From Mesorhizobium huakuii (GTDB lineage: Bacteria > Pseudomonadota > Alphaproteobacteria > Rhizobiales > Rhizobiaceae): 64,000 nt of DNA. The position numbers and the translations under genes were made by a program. The notes beneath the pieces were generated by a model. It did no database searches. It was given only the letters and a program-made list of their open reading frames with translations, and was not told the origin of the DNA. The stretch lies in assembly GCF_030160235.1 (NCBI RefSeq), contig NZ_BSNY01000055.1:186001-250000 (forward strand), given 5' to 3'. Shown piece by piece: positions 8,383 to 17,713 of the stretch (position 1 is the first letter of the stretch; each line of letters begins with the position of its first letter).

Positions 8383-9522
8383 CTACTTCTTCGCCAGCAG
8401 TTCCTTGGCCGCCTTGACGCCAAGTGCCGCTGGCCGCTCGCAAGTGGTCTGCATGGCAACGAACTTGCCGGTTTCGCCGGAACGCAGGATGCCGGTCATG
8501 ACATCGACGGCATGCAGCGCCAACTCCATCGAGCAACGATGCGGCCGCCCCTCGACTATCGCCAATGCCATGTCGGCGAGACCTGCCGTGCGGTAGTTGG
8601 CCATCATGCCCTGACCGTGCATTTCATTGGGCACGCCAAGCGGGTGCTTCCATTTCGGCAGCTTCTTGACCGGCTTGCCCTCTTCGGTGAAGCGCACGTC
8701 GCCGCCGAAGAAATTCGGATCCGGCACGAACACCGTGCCCGCTTCGCCATAGAGTTCCATCGGCGCGTGGCCGTGAGCCCAGACATCCCAGCTGGTGTTC
8801 AACGTCACCACGGCGCCGTTCTCGAATTCCAGCAGGCCATGGATCGTTGTCGGCGTGTTGACCGGGATTTTTTCGCCCGCGCGCGGTTTCGACGAAATCG
8901 TCCGCTCCTTGGCCGGGGTTGTCGCAAAGGCCGCCACCTGTTTTACCGGCCCGATCAGCTGGATCAGGTTGGTGATGTAATAGGGCCCGATATCGAGCAC
9001 TGGTCCGGCGCCCGGCTGGAAGAAGAAATCCGGATTGGGGTGCCAATGTTCCATGCCGTGACCCATGACATGGCAGGTGCCGCTGGTGATCTTGCCGAGT
9101 TTGCCCTCGTCGATCAGCTCACGCACCAGCTGGTGCGCGCCGCCGAGGAAGGTGTCGGGCGCCGAGCCGATGCGCAGCCCCTTCTTCGCAGCTCGCGCCT
9201 TGAGGTCCTGGCCCTCCTCGAGCGAGAGCACGAACGGTTTTTCCGAATAGACGTGCTTGCCGGCATCGAGCACCCGCTTCGACACCTCGTAATGCACCGC
9301 CGGTATCGTCAGGTTGACGATGATGTCGATGTCGTCGGCCTTGAGCAGGTCCTCGACGGTCTCGGCGCGCAGCTTGAATTCCTTCGCCCGAGCCCTGGCC
9401 GCGTCCATGTTGATGTCGGCGCAGGCGCGCATCTCGATGCCGCGAAACAGCGGCGACAGCGAGAAATACGCCTTCGAGATGTTGCCGCAGCCGATGACGC
9501 CAATACCCAGTTTCTTTGCCAT
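8383..9522 (-). CDS. Gfo/Idh/MocA family sugar dehydrogenase
   Basis: The protein has 379 residues. The N-terminal Rossmann fold has the nucleotide motif GVIGCGNISKAY. The YSEKPFVL segment carries the family's catalytic-site lysine (EKP), and a GPVLDIGPYY segment holds the usual D-x-G-x-Y. Members oxidise or reduce sugars, inositols or sugar adducts with NAD(P). Only 11 bases separate it from the upstream isomerase gene, so it is in the same operon as the ABC transporter. It probably oxidises the imported sugar, with the isomerase acting on the keto product; the exact sugar is unknown. Confidence 0.85.
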   Translation of the reverse strand: MAKKLGIGVIGCGNISKAYFSLSPLFRGIEMRACADINMDAARARAKEFKLRAETVEDLLKADDIDIIVNLTIPAVHYEVSKRVLDAGKHVYSEKPFVLSLEEGQDLKARAAKKGLRIGSAPDTFLGGAHQLVRELIDEGKLGKITSGTCHVMGHGMEHWHPNPDFFFQPGAGPVLDIGPYYITNLIQLIGPVKQVAAFATTPAKERTISSKPRAGEKIPVNTPTTIHGLLEFENGAVVTLNTSWDVWAHGHAPMELYGEAGTVFVPDPNFFGGDVRFTEEGKPVKKLPKWKHPLGVPNEMHGQGMMANYRTAGLADMALAIVEGRPHRCSMELALHAVDVMTGILRSGETGKFVAMQTTCERPAALGVKAAKELLAKK

Positions 9523-9533
9523 GATGATTGTTC

Positions 9534-10280
9534 CTAGTAAGCCTTGACGGATGCTATCGAGCGGCGGGCGAAGCGCTCGATGTCGTTGGGATTGTCCTGT
9601 TCCATGACAAAGTATTTTGCCGCGCTCTTGGCCCGCAACACCTTGATCAGGTTGGCCCAGTCGATCGTGCCGTGGCCGACATCCGACCAGCCATCCTCGT
9701 CCAGCCCTTCGCCGGGCCTGGCGATGTCCTTGACATGCACGGCGACGATGCGTTTGCCGTGCTTCTCGATCCAGGGCAGCGGATCGGCGCCGCCGCGCAC
9801 CACCCAGGCGAGGTCCATCTCCCAGCCGATAGCGGGGGCGGAAGACAGGATGTGATCCTGCGGCACCGAACCGTCGGCGAGTGCCTTGAATTCGAAATCA
9901 TGGTTGTGCCAGGCAAAGCCGTAGCCGGCCTGCGAGGCGACCTCGCCGACCTTGGCCAGGCGTTCGCCGAAGCCGCGCCAGCCGGCGGCGTCGGACGGCC
10001 TGTCCTCGGCCATCAGATAGGGGCAGATCAGAAGCTTGATGCCGAGCGCTTCGGCCGTTTTGCGCACGCCGTCGAAATCCTTCTCCAGCGCATCGATGGA
10101 GAAATGCCCGGTCGGCATCGAAAGCCCGTTCTTGTCGAGTTCCGCGCGGAAGGCCTTGGGATTCTCATAGACGCCACCGAAGCCCTCGACTTGCGTGTAG
10201 CCGAGCTTGCCGAGCGTGGCGAGCACGGCCTCCCAGGGCTGAAAATTGCGGGCGCTGTAAAGTTGGAATGACCAGTTCAT
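9534..10280 (-). CDS. Sugar phosphate isomerase/epimerase (AP endonuclease 2-like TIM barrel)
   Basis: The protein has 248 residues, a short xylose-isomerase-like TIM barrel. Likely metal-site segments are GFAWHNHDFEF, GWEMDLAW, VHVKDI and YFVMEQDNP. Family members isomerise or epimerise keto-sugars, or act as lyases on sugar derivatives. It follows the ATPase gene in the LacI-controlled operon. Pairing of this family with a Gfo/Idh/MocA dehydrogenase is a common rhizobial catabolic module and occurs twice in this window. Confidence 0.8.
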   Translation of the reverse strand: MNWSFQLYSARNFQPWEAVLATLGKLGYTQVEGFGGVYENPKAFRAELDKNGLSMPTGHFSIDALEKDFDGVRKTAEALGIKLLICPYLMAEDRPSDAAGWRGFGERLAKVGEVASQAGYGFAWHNHDFEFKALADGSVPQDHILSSAPAIGWEMDLAWVVRGGADPLPWIEKHGKRIVAVHVKDIARPGEGLDEDGWSDVGHGTIDWANLIKVLRAKSAAKYFVMEQDNPNDIERFARRSIASVKAY

Positions 10281-10333
10281 CGTCTCTGTCCGTTCTGCTT
10301 GGTATGGTGGGGCTTGGGAGGAAGGCTTGGGAG

Positions 10334-11440
10334 CTATAGGCGGTTGCCGGATGGGGTATCGAACAGCGAGGCGCGGGCTGGGTCAAAGCCGATCCGGATT
10401 GGATCGCCGGTGCGCAACGTCTTTTCCGCCTCGACGCGGAAGGAAAAATTGCGGCCGCCGAGCTTGGTCCACACCAGCGTGTCGGAGCCCATCGGCTCGA
10501 CGATCTCGACGGCTGACTCGGCCGTGAACGGCATGGCCTTGGCCGCATCTCCAAAGGCGACGTGCTCGGGCCTGATGCCGAACACACAGGGCTTGCCCGC
10601 GCTGCCGCGGTCCTTGTCGAACTCATAGCGGTCGAGCGGTATCGAAACCCCGTCGGCGGTGAACGCCCCGGCATCGCCGGCTTCCAGCTGACCCTCGATG
10701 AAATTCATCGCCGGCGAACCGAGGAATCCGGCGACAAACCGGTTGACCGGACGGTTGTAGATGGTTTGCGGCGCGTCGAGCTGTTGGATGACGCCGCCCT
10801 TCATCACCGCGATCCGGTCGGCGAGCGTCATCGCTTCGATCTGGTCGTGGGTGACGTAGATCATGGTATTCTCCAGTCTGCGATGCAGCAGCTTGATCTC
10901 GACGCGCAGTTCGGATCGCAGCTTGGCGTCAAGATTGGACAGCGGTTCGTCGAACAGGAACACGTCGACATCGCGCACCAGCGCCCGCCCGATCGCCACG
11001 CGCTGGCGCTGGCCGCCGGACAGTGCGGAGGGCTTGCGCTGCAGCAGCGGTTCGATCTGCAGGATCTCCGCGGCGCGCGCGATGCGCTTGGCGATCTCCT
11101 CCTTGGGCAGGCCAGCGACGCGCAGGCCAAAGGACAGGTTCTTCTCCACCGTCATCTGCGGATAGAGCGCATAGGACTGGAACACCATGCCGATGCCGCG
11201 ATCCTTGGGCTCTTCCCAGGTGACGTTCTTGCCCTTGATGAAGATGCGGCCCTTCGAAATGTCGAGCAGCCCTGCAATGCAGTTGAGCAAGGTCGACTTG
11301 CCACAGCCGGAAGGCCCCAGGAGCACGATGAATTCGCCCTCGGCGATATCGAGATTGAGTGTCTGCAGAACCGACACCGCGCCGTAGTTCAGCGACAGGT
11401 TCTGGATCGATACGCTGGGGTTCGCGATTTCTGCCATCAT
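10334..11440 (-). CDS. CUT1 sugar ABC transporter ATPase (UgpC/MalK type)
   Basis: Translation starts at ATG 11440 (or the next codon, ATG 11437). The first ATG overlaps the permease stop as TGATG. About 368 residues are encoded. The domains are Walker A GPSGCGKST, Q-loop MVFQSYALYP, signature LSGGQRQR, Walker B VFLFDEP and H-loop VTHDQ, then a C-terminal TOBE/OB region (FGIRPEHV). This is the energy-coupling subunit for the two permeases directly upstream. The frame is open far upstream, but that region is the permease gene read out of frame. Confidence 0.93.
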   Translation of the reverse strand: MMAEIANPSVSIQNLSLNYGAVSVLQTLNLDIAEGEFIVLLGPSGCGKSTLLNCIAGLLDISKGRIFIKGKNVTWEEPKDRGIGMVFQSYALYPQMTVEKNLSFGLRVAGLPKEEIAKRIARAAEILQIEPLLQRKPSALSGGQRQRVAIGRALVRDVDVFLFDEPLSNLDAKLRSELRVEIKLLHRRLENTMIYVTHDQIEAMTLADRIAVMKGGVIQQLDAPQTIYNRPVNRFVAGFLGSPAMNFIEGQLEAGDAGAFTADGVSIPLDRYEFDKDRGSAGKPCVFGIRPEHVAFGDAAKAMPFTAESAVEIVEPMGSDTLVWTKLGGRNFSFRVEAEKTLRTGDPIRIGFDPARASLFDTPSGNRL

Positions 11441-12375
11441 CACCCTTTCACCGCGCCGGCAGCAATGCCACGCACAAAAAGCCTGCCGGAAATGAAATAG
11501 ATAACGAGCGGAACCAGCCCGGTCAGGATGGTCGCCGCCATATTGACGTTGTATTCCTTCACGCCCTGCACGGAGTTGACGATGTTGTTGAGCTGGACCG
11601 TCATCGGATAGGTGTCGGGGCGCGTGTAGACGACGCCGAACAGGAAGTCGTTCCAGATGCCAGTCACCTGCAGGATGACGGCGACGACGAAGATCGGCAG
11701 CGACATCGGCAGCATGATGCGCAGATAAATGCCCCAGAAGCCGGCGCCGTCGACACGCGCCGCGCGGAACAATTCCTCCGGCATGGAGGTGAAATAGTTG
11801 CGGAACAGCAGTGTCAGGATCGGCATGCCGAAAATGGAATGAACGATCACCAGGCCGCTCAGGCTGCCATAGAGGCCGATCTCGCGCAGGATGATGACGA
11901 TCGGATAGATCATCACCTGATAAGGGATGAAGGCGCCGACGATCAGGATGATGAAGAACGTGTCGGCGCCCTTGAAGCGCCAGTTGGCCAGCGCATAGCC
12001 GTTTACGGAGGCGATCGCGATCGACAGGATCACCGAAGGTACGGTGATACGAACGGAGTTCCAGAAGCCGCGCGAAAGTCCGTCGCAATTGAGGCCGGTG
12101 CAGGCTGTCGACCACGCCTTGACCCAGGGCTCGAAAGTGATCTCGAGCGGTGGCGAGAAGATGTTGCCGAGGCGGATCTCCGGCATGCCCTTGAGCGAGG
12201 TGACGATCATCACATAGAGCGGCAGGAGGTAGTAGAGCGCCGCCACGATGAGCGTGCCATAGAGGAAGATGTTGCGGCGTGAGAATATGTGACGCGGCTT
12301 CGGTCCGCTCGGCCCCAAGGCATCGGCATGGGCGGCGCCGGACGGCACGGACAGGGAAACGGCTTGGTCAGACAC
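11440..12375 (-). CDS. CUT1 sugar ABC transporter permease (MalG type)
   Basis: I chose GTG 12375 as the start: it has GGAGG upstream and overlaps the stop of the other permease by eight bases. The product is about 311 residues. A disordered N-terminus is followed by six predicted membrane segments. The cytoplasmic EAA loop is EELFRAARVDGAGFWGIYLRIMLP without its very start. It forms the inner-membrane channel with the permease encoded just upstream and is coupled to the ATPase by a TGATG overlap. Confidence 0.92.
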   Translation of the reverse strand: MSDQAVSLSVPSGAAHADALGPSGPKPRHIFSRRNIFLYGTLIVAALYYLLPLYVMIVTSLKGMPEIRLGNIFSPPLEITFEPWVKAWSTACTGLNCDGLSRGFWNSVRITVPSVILSIAIASVNGYALANWRFKGADTFFIILIVGAFIPYQVMIYPIVIILREIGLYGSLSGLVIVHSIFGMPILTLLFRNYFTSMPEELFRAARVDGAGFWGIYLRIMLPMSLPIFVVAVILQVTGIWNDFLFGVVYTRPDTYPMTVQLNNIVNSVQGVKEYNVNMAATILTGLVPLVIYFISGRLFVRGIAAGAVKG

Positions 12376-13273
12376 GCTTCCTGCCTCCGAATTCGAGATA
12401 GGCCCACGGCACGATGACAATCATCACCGAGAGCAGCATCATGGTCGAGGCTGCGAAACCCTGGCCGAGATTCTGGGCGAAGAACATATAGTCATAGACA
12501 TACTTTGCCGGCACTTCGGAGGCGATGCCCGGCCCGCCGCTGGTCTGGGCGACGACGAGATCGTAGACCTTGACGATGCCGGACGCGATGATGACGAGCG
12601 TGGTGATGAAGACCGGCCGCATCATCGGGATGATGATGAACAGATAGGTCTTCCACATCGGAATCCCGTCCACCCGCGCGGCCTTCCAGATATCCTCGTC
12701 TATGCCGCGCAGGCCTGCCAGCATCAGACACATGATCAACCCGGTGCCCTGCCAGAGCGCGGCGATCGATATGCCGTAGATGACGATGCTGGAATTGTAG
12801 AGCGGATCGAAATCGAAGCTCGTCCAGCCAAGCCTTCGTATCACGCCCTGGATGCCGAAATCCGGATTGAGCAGCCATTGCCAGACAAGGCCGGTGACGA
12901 TGAAGGAGAGCGCGAAGGGATAGAGAAAGATGGTGCGGAACGTATCCTCGAAGCGGATCTTCTGGTCGAGCAGCGCAGCGAGGATGAAACCGATCACCAG
13001 CGAGAAAACCAGCGAGATAACGCCGTAGATCAGCAGGTTCTCGATCGAGATCAGCCAGCGCGGGGTTGCCCACAGCCGGTAATACTGGTCGAGGCCGACG
13101 AAATTCAGCCGCGGCAACAGCTTCGAATTGGTGAAGGAATAGAGCACCGTCCACGCCGTGCCGCCGACGAAAACCACCAGCGCGGTGAGGATCATGGGAA
13201 TCGACGCGACCTTCGCATTGAGATTGCGAAACAGTCGACTGGGGCGTTCGCTCTTGCTCATCGGTGCAGCCAT
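12368..13273 (-). CDS. CUT1 sugar ABC transporter permease (MalF type)
   Basis: The protein has 301 residues and about six membrane helices, the first near residues 25-45 (MILTALVVFVGGTAWTVLYS). The EAA-type loop is DIWKAARVDGIPMWKTYLFI. It is the first permease of the operon and follows the binding-protein gene by 67 bp. ATG 13261 is an alternative start four codons in. Confidence 0.92.
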   Translation of the reverse strand: MAAPMSKSERPSRLFRNLNAKVASIPMILTALVVFVGGTAWTVLYSFTNSKLLPRLNFVGLDQYYRLWATPRWLISIENLLIYGVISLVFSLVIGFILAALLDQKIRFEDTFRTIFLYPFALSFIVTGLVWQWLLNPDFGIQGVIRRLGWTSFDFDPLYNSSIVIYGISIAALWQGTGLIMCLMLAGLRGIDEDIWKAARVDGIPMWKTYLFIIIPMMRPVFITTLVIIASGIVKVYDLVVAQTSGGPGIASEVPAKYVYDYMFFAQNLGQGFAASTMMLLSVMIVIVPWAYLEFGGRKRV

Positions 13274-13340
13274 GCTGGATCGGATAAGGGCGCGCCCTCC
13301 CGGCCCGGAATTAACCGGACCGGAAGGAAAGCCGGCGGTA

Positions 13341-14579
13341 TCAGTCCGCCGTGGCGATGATGGCGGCGAAGCGCTTCTGCGCCTCCTCCACGGTCATCTC
13401 GGGCTTGGCGAAGAACTCGGAGAATAGGTCCTCCTTCTGCTTCTGGCTGTCTTGCGAGAGCAGCTGATCGGTCCATGGGATGACGGCGCCCTTGGCCAGG
13501 ATGGCGAGCCCCTTCTTCATGCAGTCGTTGGCGGCGTTAAGGTCGACATCGCTACGCACCGGCAGCGAGCCCTTCTTGAGATTGAAGGCGACCTGGGTCT
13601 TGGGGTCGAGCAAGGTTTCGGCCAGGACCTCCTGCGCCTTGGACTTGTCGGCATCCTTGAGCACCGGGAAATAGAAGGCGTCACCACCCGTGGCGATGAC
13701 CTCGTTCAGGCCAAGGCCGGGAAGACAGGTATAGTCCTTGCCGGCGGTCTTGCCGGCAACCTGGAACTCGCCCTGCGCCCAGTCACCCATGATCTGGCCG
13801 CCGGCCTTGCCGGTGATGACCATGTTGGTGGCCTGGTTCCAGTCCTGCACATTGGTGTTCTTGGCCATCTTGCGCGCATCGTCGGCCGCCTTGAACACCT
13901 TGGCGACTTCGGGACCAGCCGCGAACTTGGCGTCCTTGTCCTTGTAGACCTTGAGGAAGGTGTCGGTGCCGCCGACCGCTGCCAACAGCACGTCGAAGGC
14001 GCCGGACGACTGCCAGGCCTGCCCGCCCACCGCCAGCGGGACGATGCCTGCCTTCTCGAGCGCCGGGGCGGCGGCCACATACTCATTCCAGTCCTTCGGC
14101 ACCGGCACGCCGGCCTTCTGGAAGGCGTCGTTCGAGAGCCACAGCCACTGCCAGGAGTGGATGTTGACGGGCACGCAGTAAATCTTGCCGTCGATGGTGC
14201 AGCTGTCGAGCAGGCTCTTCGGCCGCACGACCTCGGTCCACTTGCCCTTGGTGGCGACATCGGTCAGGTCGCGCATCAGGCCGGCCTGCACCAGCTCTTC
14301 CGCTTGTCGGCCGTGATTGAACTGGGTGGCGCCCATCGGGTCGCCGCCGGTGATCCGGCTGATCATGATCGGCCGTGCCGTGCCGCCGGAGCCGGCAATG
14401 GCGCCGTCGACCCAGTGATTGCCGGTGGCGTCGAAAGCCTTGGCAAGTTCCGCGACCGCCGCCGCCTCGCCGCCGGAAGTCCACCAATGAGTGACTTCCA
14501 GGTCCGTCGCGGCGGCCGGGCCGGCGAATTGCAGCGCGGCCGTGGCCGCCAGGGCAGCGGTCAAAAGTTTGTATCGCAT
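13341..14579 (-). CDS. CUT1 sugar ABC transporter substrate-binding protein
   Basis: The start ATG 14579 has GGGAGG upstream and gives a standard signal peptide (about 24 residues, ending AAA-TD); in-frame sequence further upstream lacks one. The product is 412 residues. The mature protein begins LEVTHWWTSGGEAAAV, characteristic of extracellular solute-binding family 1 proteins of the glucose/mannose- and glucoside-binding subgroup. The aromatic WQWLWLSND segment is a plausible sugar platform. As first gene of the operon it is directly under the LacI-type operator at 14595. The substrate is probably a mono- or disaccharide. Confidence 0.9.
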   Translation of the reverse strand: MRYKLLTAALAATAALQFAGPAAATDLEVTHWWTSGGEAAAVAELAKAFDATGNHWVDGAIAGSGGTARPIMISRITGGDPMGATQFNHGRQAEELVQAGLMRDLTDVATKGKWTEVVRPKSLLDSCTIDGKIYCVPVNIHSWQWLWLSNDAFQKAGVPVPKDWNEYVAAAPALEKAGIVPLAVGGQAWQSSGAFDVLLAAVGGTDTFLKVYKDKDAKFAAGPEVAKVFKAADDARKMAKNTNVQDWNQATNMVITGKAGGQIMGDWAQGEFQVAGKTAGKDYTCLPGLGLNEVIATGGDAFYFPVLKDADKSKAQEVLAETLLDPKTQVAFNLKKGSLPVRSDVDLNAANDCMKKGLAILAKGAVIPWTDQLLSQDSQKQKEDLFSEFFAKPEMTVEEAQKRFAAIIATAD

Positions 14580-14594
14580 TTCGGTTCCTCCCAG

Positions 14595-14614
14595 AATCTG
14601 AAACGTTACAGATT
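14595..14614. promoter_or_regulatory. LacI-type operator, copy 1
   Basis: AATCTGAAACGTTACAGATT is a near-perfect palindrome with the central CG typical of LacI/PurR-family sites. It lies 16 bases upstream of the binding-protein start codon and is the reverse complement of copy 2 over almost its full length. Confidence 0.7.
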
Positions 14615-14869
14615 TTCGATACGGCAATTGCGTGGATGGCGCAACCCCAGGCGTGGAGACCGTTCGATATTTTTTCGAGCCGCGAATAAAATCTATCAAC
14701 CGACCTTGTCGTTGTGCGCCGCAATATGAGCAATTGCAGTGCAAAATATGAAATGATCCATGAAAGTGACAAAGAACATCGCCAGGGCGGCGTTTCGCGC
14801 TGGATTCTCAAGGAAATTCGCAACTCGATGTCGTCCTCCGAATTCGCCGGCCAGCGCAGCGCGATTGGC

Positions 14870-14889
14870 AATCTGTAACGTTTCAGTAT
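14870..14889. promoter_or_regulatory. LacI-type operator, copy 2
   Basis: AATCTGTAACGTTTCAGTAT matches copy 1 when that is read on the other strand. It lies about 100 bases before the lacI-type gene. The two copies are 275 bases apart (close to 26 helical turns), which would allow both promoters to be repressed and a DNA loop to form. Confidence 0.7.
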
Positions 14890-14985
14890 ATTGACGGATT
14901 GCCGGGTTTGAAAACATGCCACGCCGCCAATCACGGCGATTGCCGACCCGGCCTGCGGCTGCTATGCGCCTGACGGGCGGGACGA

Positions 14986-16038
14986 ATGGACAGACGGCAT
15001 ACGGAAAAAAACGAGGAAGCGTCGGCGCAAGAACGGCCAACGCTGAAGACGCTCGCCTTCATGACCGGGCTCGGCGTCACCACCGTGTCGCGCGCCTTGA
15101 AGGATGCTCCCGAGATCGGCGCCGAAACCAGGCGCCGCGTCCAGCTCGTCGCCAAGCAGATCGGCTACCGCCCGAACCGCGCCGGCGTCAGGCTCAGAAC
15201 CGGCAAGACCAATGTCATCAGCCTCGTGCTCAACACCGACCGCGAGATCATGAGCTTCGTCTCAGACATCATCTACGGTGTCTCGGAGGTCATTGCCGAC
15301 ACGCCATACCACCTGATCGTCACACCCTATTCGCGCTCGCAGGATCCGCTAGATCCCATACGCTACCTGGTCGAGACCGGTTCCGCCGACGGCGTCATCA
15401 TTTCACGCACGCAGCCGAACGATGCCAGGGCCCGTTATATGCTGGAGCATGGCATTCCCTTTGCCACGCATGGCCGCACCGATATGGGGCTGGTCCACCC
15501 CTACCATGATTTCGACAATCATGCCTTCGCGGTCGAAGCCGTCCGGCGACTTGCCAGCATGGGACGCCGCAAGCTCGCCTTGCTGACGCCGCCCGTCGGG
15601 CTGACCTATTACGGCCATACGGTCAACGGCTTTGCCGATGCGCTGAGCGAGGTCGGCGCCAGCGAGATCCCGTTCAGCACCGTATCGATCGACCATTCGA
15701 TCGAGCAGATCAGGACGAGGACCGCGCAGTTGATGCGCCGTGACATCAGGCCGGACGGTTTTGTCAGCAGCGCCGCCGCCGCCACCCTTGCGCTCGTCGC
15801 CGGCATCGAGGACGCCGGCCTCAAGCTTGGCCGCGATGTGGACATCGTCTCCAAGCAATCATCGGACCTGTTGCATCTGTTCCGGCCGGAACTACTGATC
15901 GTCAACGAGAACTTCCGGCTGGCGGGCTCCGAACTCGCCCGCTCCGTGCTCGGCTGGATCGGCGGCGCCGCACCCGGCTCGCTGCAAAGTCTCAGCGTGC
16001 CAGGCGAGGTGCTGGCCTACCAGCGCTCCTTGGACTAG
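14986..16038 (+). CDS. LacI-family transcriptional regulator of the adjacent sugar operon
   Basis: The protein has 350 residues. The N-terminal HTH and hinge are clear (TLKTLAFMTGLGVTTVSRAL, then RRRVQLVAKQIGYRPNRAG). A periplasmic-binding-protein-like sensor domain follows, which would bind the sugar or a metabolite. The gene is divergent from the transporter operon. Two identical CG-centred palindromes lie in the 406-bp gap, so it most likely represses that operon and itself until the inducer appears. It differs from classical sugar LacI proteins in having about 15 extra residues before the HTH. Confidence 0.9.
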   Translation: MDRRHTEKNEEASAQERPTLKTLAFMTGLGVTTVSRALKDAPEIGAETRRRVQLVAKQIGYRPNRAGVRLRTGKTNVISLVLNTDREIMSFVSDIIYGVSEVIADTPYHLIVTPYSRSQDPLDPIRYLVETGSADGVIISRTQPNDARARYMLEHGIPFATHGRTDMGLVHPYHDFDNHAFAVEAVRRLASMGRRKLALLTPPVGLTYYGHTVNGFADALSEVGASEIPFSTVSIDHSIEQIRTRTAQLMRRDIRPDGFVSSAAAATLALVAGIEDAGLKLGRDVDIVSKQSSDLLHLFRPELLIVNENFRLAGSELARSVLGWIGGAAPGSLQSLSVPGEVLAYQRSLD

Positions 16039-16106
16039 AGCAATTCCAGGAAGCGTGAAGCGGTTTTCCCGGGAAAAGCGCGTAGCGCTTTCCCTTGGGA
16101 ATTGCG
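16037..16106. repeat. Rhizobial palindromic repeat (AGCAATTCC...GGAATTGC type)
   Basis: Outer arms GCAATTCC (16040-16047) and GGAATTGC (16098-16105) enclose an inner hairpin GGGAAAAGCGC / GCGCTTTCCC. It sits between the convergent lacI-type and gnd genes and starts at the lacI-type stop codon. The sequence type is widespread in Mesorhizobium-like genomes from general knowledge; here it may also end transcription on both strands. Confidence 0.65.
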
Positions 16107-16119
16107 TCAAAAAAACACT

Positions 16120-17547
16120 CTAACCCGCTGCGCCGCTGCCCCATGGGCCGTGGAAGGCACCCTGCTCGCCGATGCGCTCGAAGCCATGCGCGCCGAAGAA
16201 GTCGCGCTGTGCCTGGATCAGGTTCGAGGTGCCGCGGGCCTGGCGGTAGCTGTCGAAATAGGCAAGCGCCGAAGACAGCGCCGGCACCGGCGCGCCGGCT
16301 TCGCAAGCCCTCGCCACGATACGCCGCAGCGACGGATGCGCTTCCTGCATCAAGCTGATGAAAGCCGGCGCCATCAAGAGATTGGTCGAAGCGCCGCCGC
16401 TGCTGAACGCCTCGGCCATAGTATCCAGCATCTGCGAGCGGATGATGCAGCCGGCGCGCCAGATCCTGGCGATGGTCGGCATCGGCAGGTTCCAGTTGAA
16501 CTCCTTCGAGGCGCCGCTCATCACCGCGAAACCCTGCGCATAGGCCGCGATCTTGCCGGCGAACAACGCCAGTTCGAGATCTTTCAGCAGCGCATCCCTG
16601 TCGCCGGAAATCTTCGATACCCCGATGTTGCCATAGGCTTTCTCGGCCGCCAGCCGCTCGTCCTTGATCGACGACAGAACGCGGGCCGCCACGGCCGCCT
16701 CGATCGCGGTCGCCGGAATGCCGAGCTGCTGCGCCTCGATGACCGACCATTTGCCGGTGCCCTTCTGGCCGGCACGGTCGAGGATGATGTCGACCACCGG
16801 CTTGCCGGTCTTGGGGTCGTCGGCGGCGAGCACCTTGGCGGTGATCTCGATCAGGTAGGAGTTGAGCCGGCCCTTGTTCCAGTTGGAGAACACCGTGCCG
16901 ATGTCCTTCGGCCCCATGCCGAGCCCATCACGCAGAATGCCGTAGATTTCGGCGATCATCTGCATATCGGCATATTCGATACCGTTGTGGATGGTCTTGA
17001 CGAAGTGGCCGGCGCCATCGGTGCCGAGCCAGGCGGCACAGGGCTCGTCCTTGAACTTGGCGGAGATGGCGGTCAGCACTTTTTCGACCCGCTTCCAGCT
17101 ATCTTCCGTGCCGCCGACCATGATCGACGGGCCATGGCGCGCGCCCTCCTCGCCGCCGGACACGCCCATGCCGATAAAAGTCAGGCCCGAGCCGGACAGT
17201 TCGGAGAAGCGCCGCATCGTGTCGCGGAAATTGGCGTTGCCGGCATCGATGACGATGTCGTTGCTGGACAGCACGCCGCGCAAGGCTTCGATCTGCTCAT
17301 CGACCGGCTTGCCGGCCAGCACCATGATGATGATCGGGCGCGGCGGCCGGATCGCGGCGGCAAGTTCTTCCAGGCTGTAGCAGGGCACAACCATGTTCTT
17401 CAGCGCGCCGGCATTCTCGACGAAGGCGTCGGTGCGTGCGCGGGTGCGGTTGAAGACGGCGATGCGGTGCCCGTGCTCGGCGATGTTCAGCGCCAGGTTG
17501 GAGCCCATCGTGCCAAGGCCGATCAGTCCGATTTCGGCTTTTTCCAT
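16120..17547 (-). CDS. gnd: 6-phosphogluconate dehydrogenase (decarboxylating)
   Basis: The start ATG 17547 has GGGAAGAA upstream; the product is 475 residues, the usual length of the long Gnd form. It converts 6-phosphogluconate and NADP to ribulose 5-phosphate, CO2 and NADPH in the pentose phosphate pathway. Visible motifs are GLIGLGTMGSNLALNI (nucleotide fold), VFNRTRART (NADP-selecting arginines), GVSGGEEGARHGPSIMVGG and HFVKTIHNGIEYADMQ (catalytic lysine and 6-PG site). It is monocistronic and convergent with the lacI-type gene. Confidence 0.95.
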   Translation of the reverse strand: MEKAEIGLIGLGTMGSNLALNIAEHGHRIAVFNRTRARTDAFVENAGALKNMVVPCYSLEELAAAIRPPRPIIIMVLAGKPVDEQIEALRGVLSSNDIVIDAGNANFRDTMRRFSELSGSGLTFIGMGVSGGEEGARHGPSIMVGGTEDSWKRVEKVLTAISAKFKDEPCAAWLGTDGAGHFVKTIHNGIEYADMQMIAEIYGILRDGLGMGPKDIGTVFSNWNKGRLNSYLIEITAKVLAADDPKTGKPVVDIILDRAGQKGTGKWSVIEAQQLGIPATAIEAAVAARVLSSIKDERLAAEKAYGNIGVSKISGDRDALLKDLELALFAGKIAAYAQGFAVMSGASKEFNWNLPMPTIARIWRAGCIIRSQMLDTMAEAFSSGGASTNLLMAPAFISLMQEAHPSLRRIVARACEAGAPVPALSSALAYFDSYRQARGTSNLIQAQRDFFGAHGFERIGEQGAFHGPWGSGAAG

Positions 17548-17713
17548 CGTTTCTTCCCTGCTTTCGGATCTTGTTGGTTGCAGCCCGCGATTTTGCCGGG
17601 ATGCCCATTCTTCCGGAGATGATTGACGGGCCTTTCGGGCCGCGTCAACCGCCTCGCCGAATTGTGTTGCCGTCGCACAATGCGGGCCGTTCGACAACGA
17701 TCACATCTGTCGG

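Noticed and set aside
11441-12115. Long upstream extension of the sugar ABC ATPase frame
   Set aside because: It is the permease gene read in another frame; the family match begins only at the TGATG overlap at 11440.
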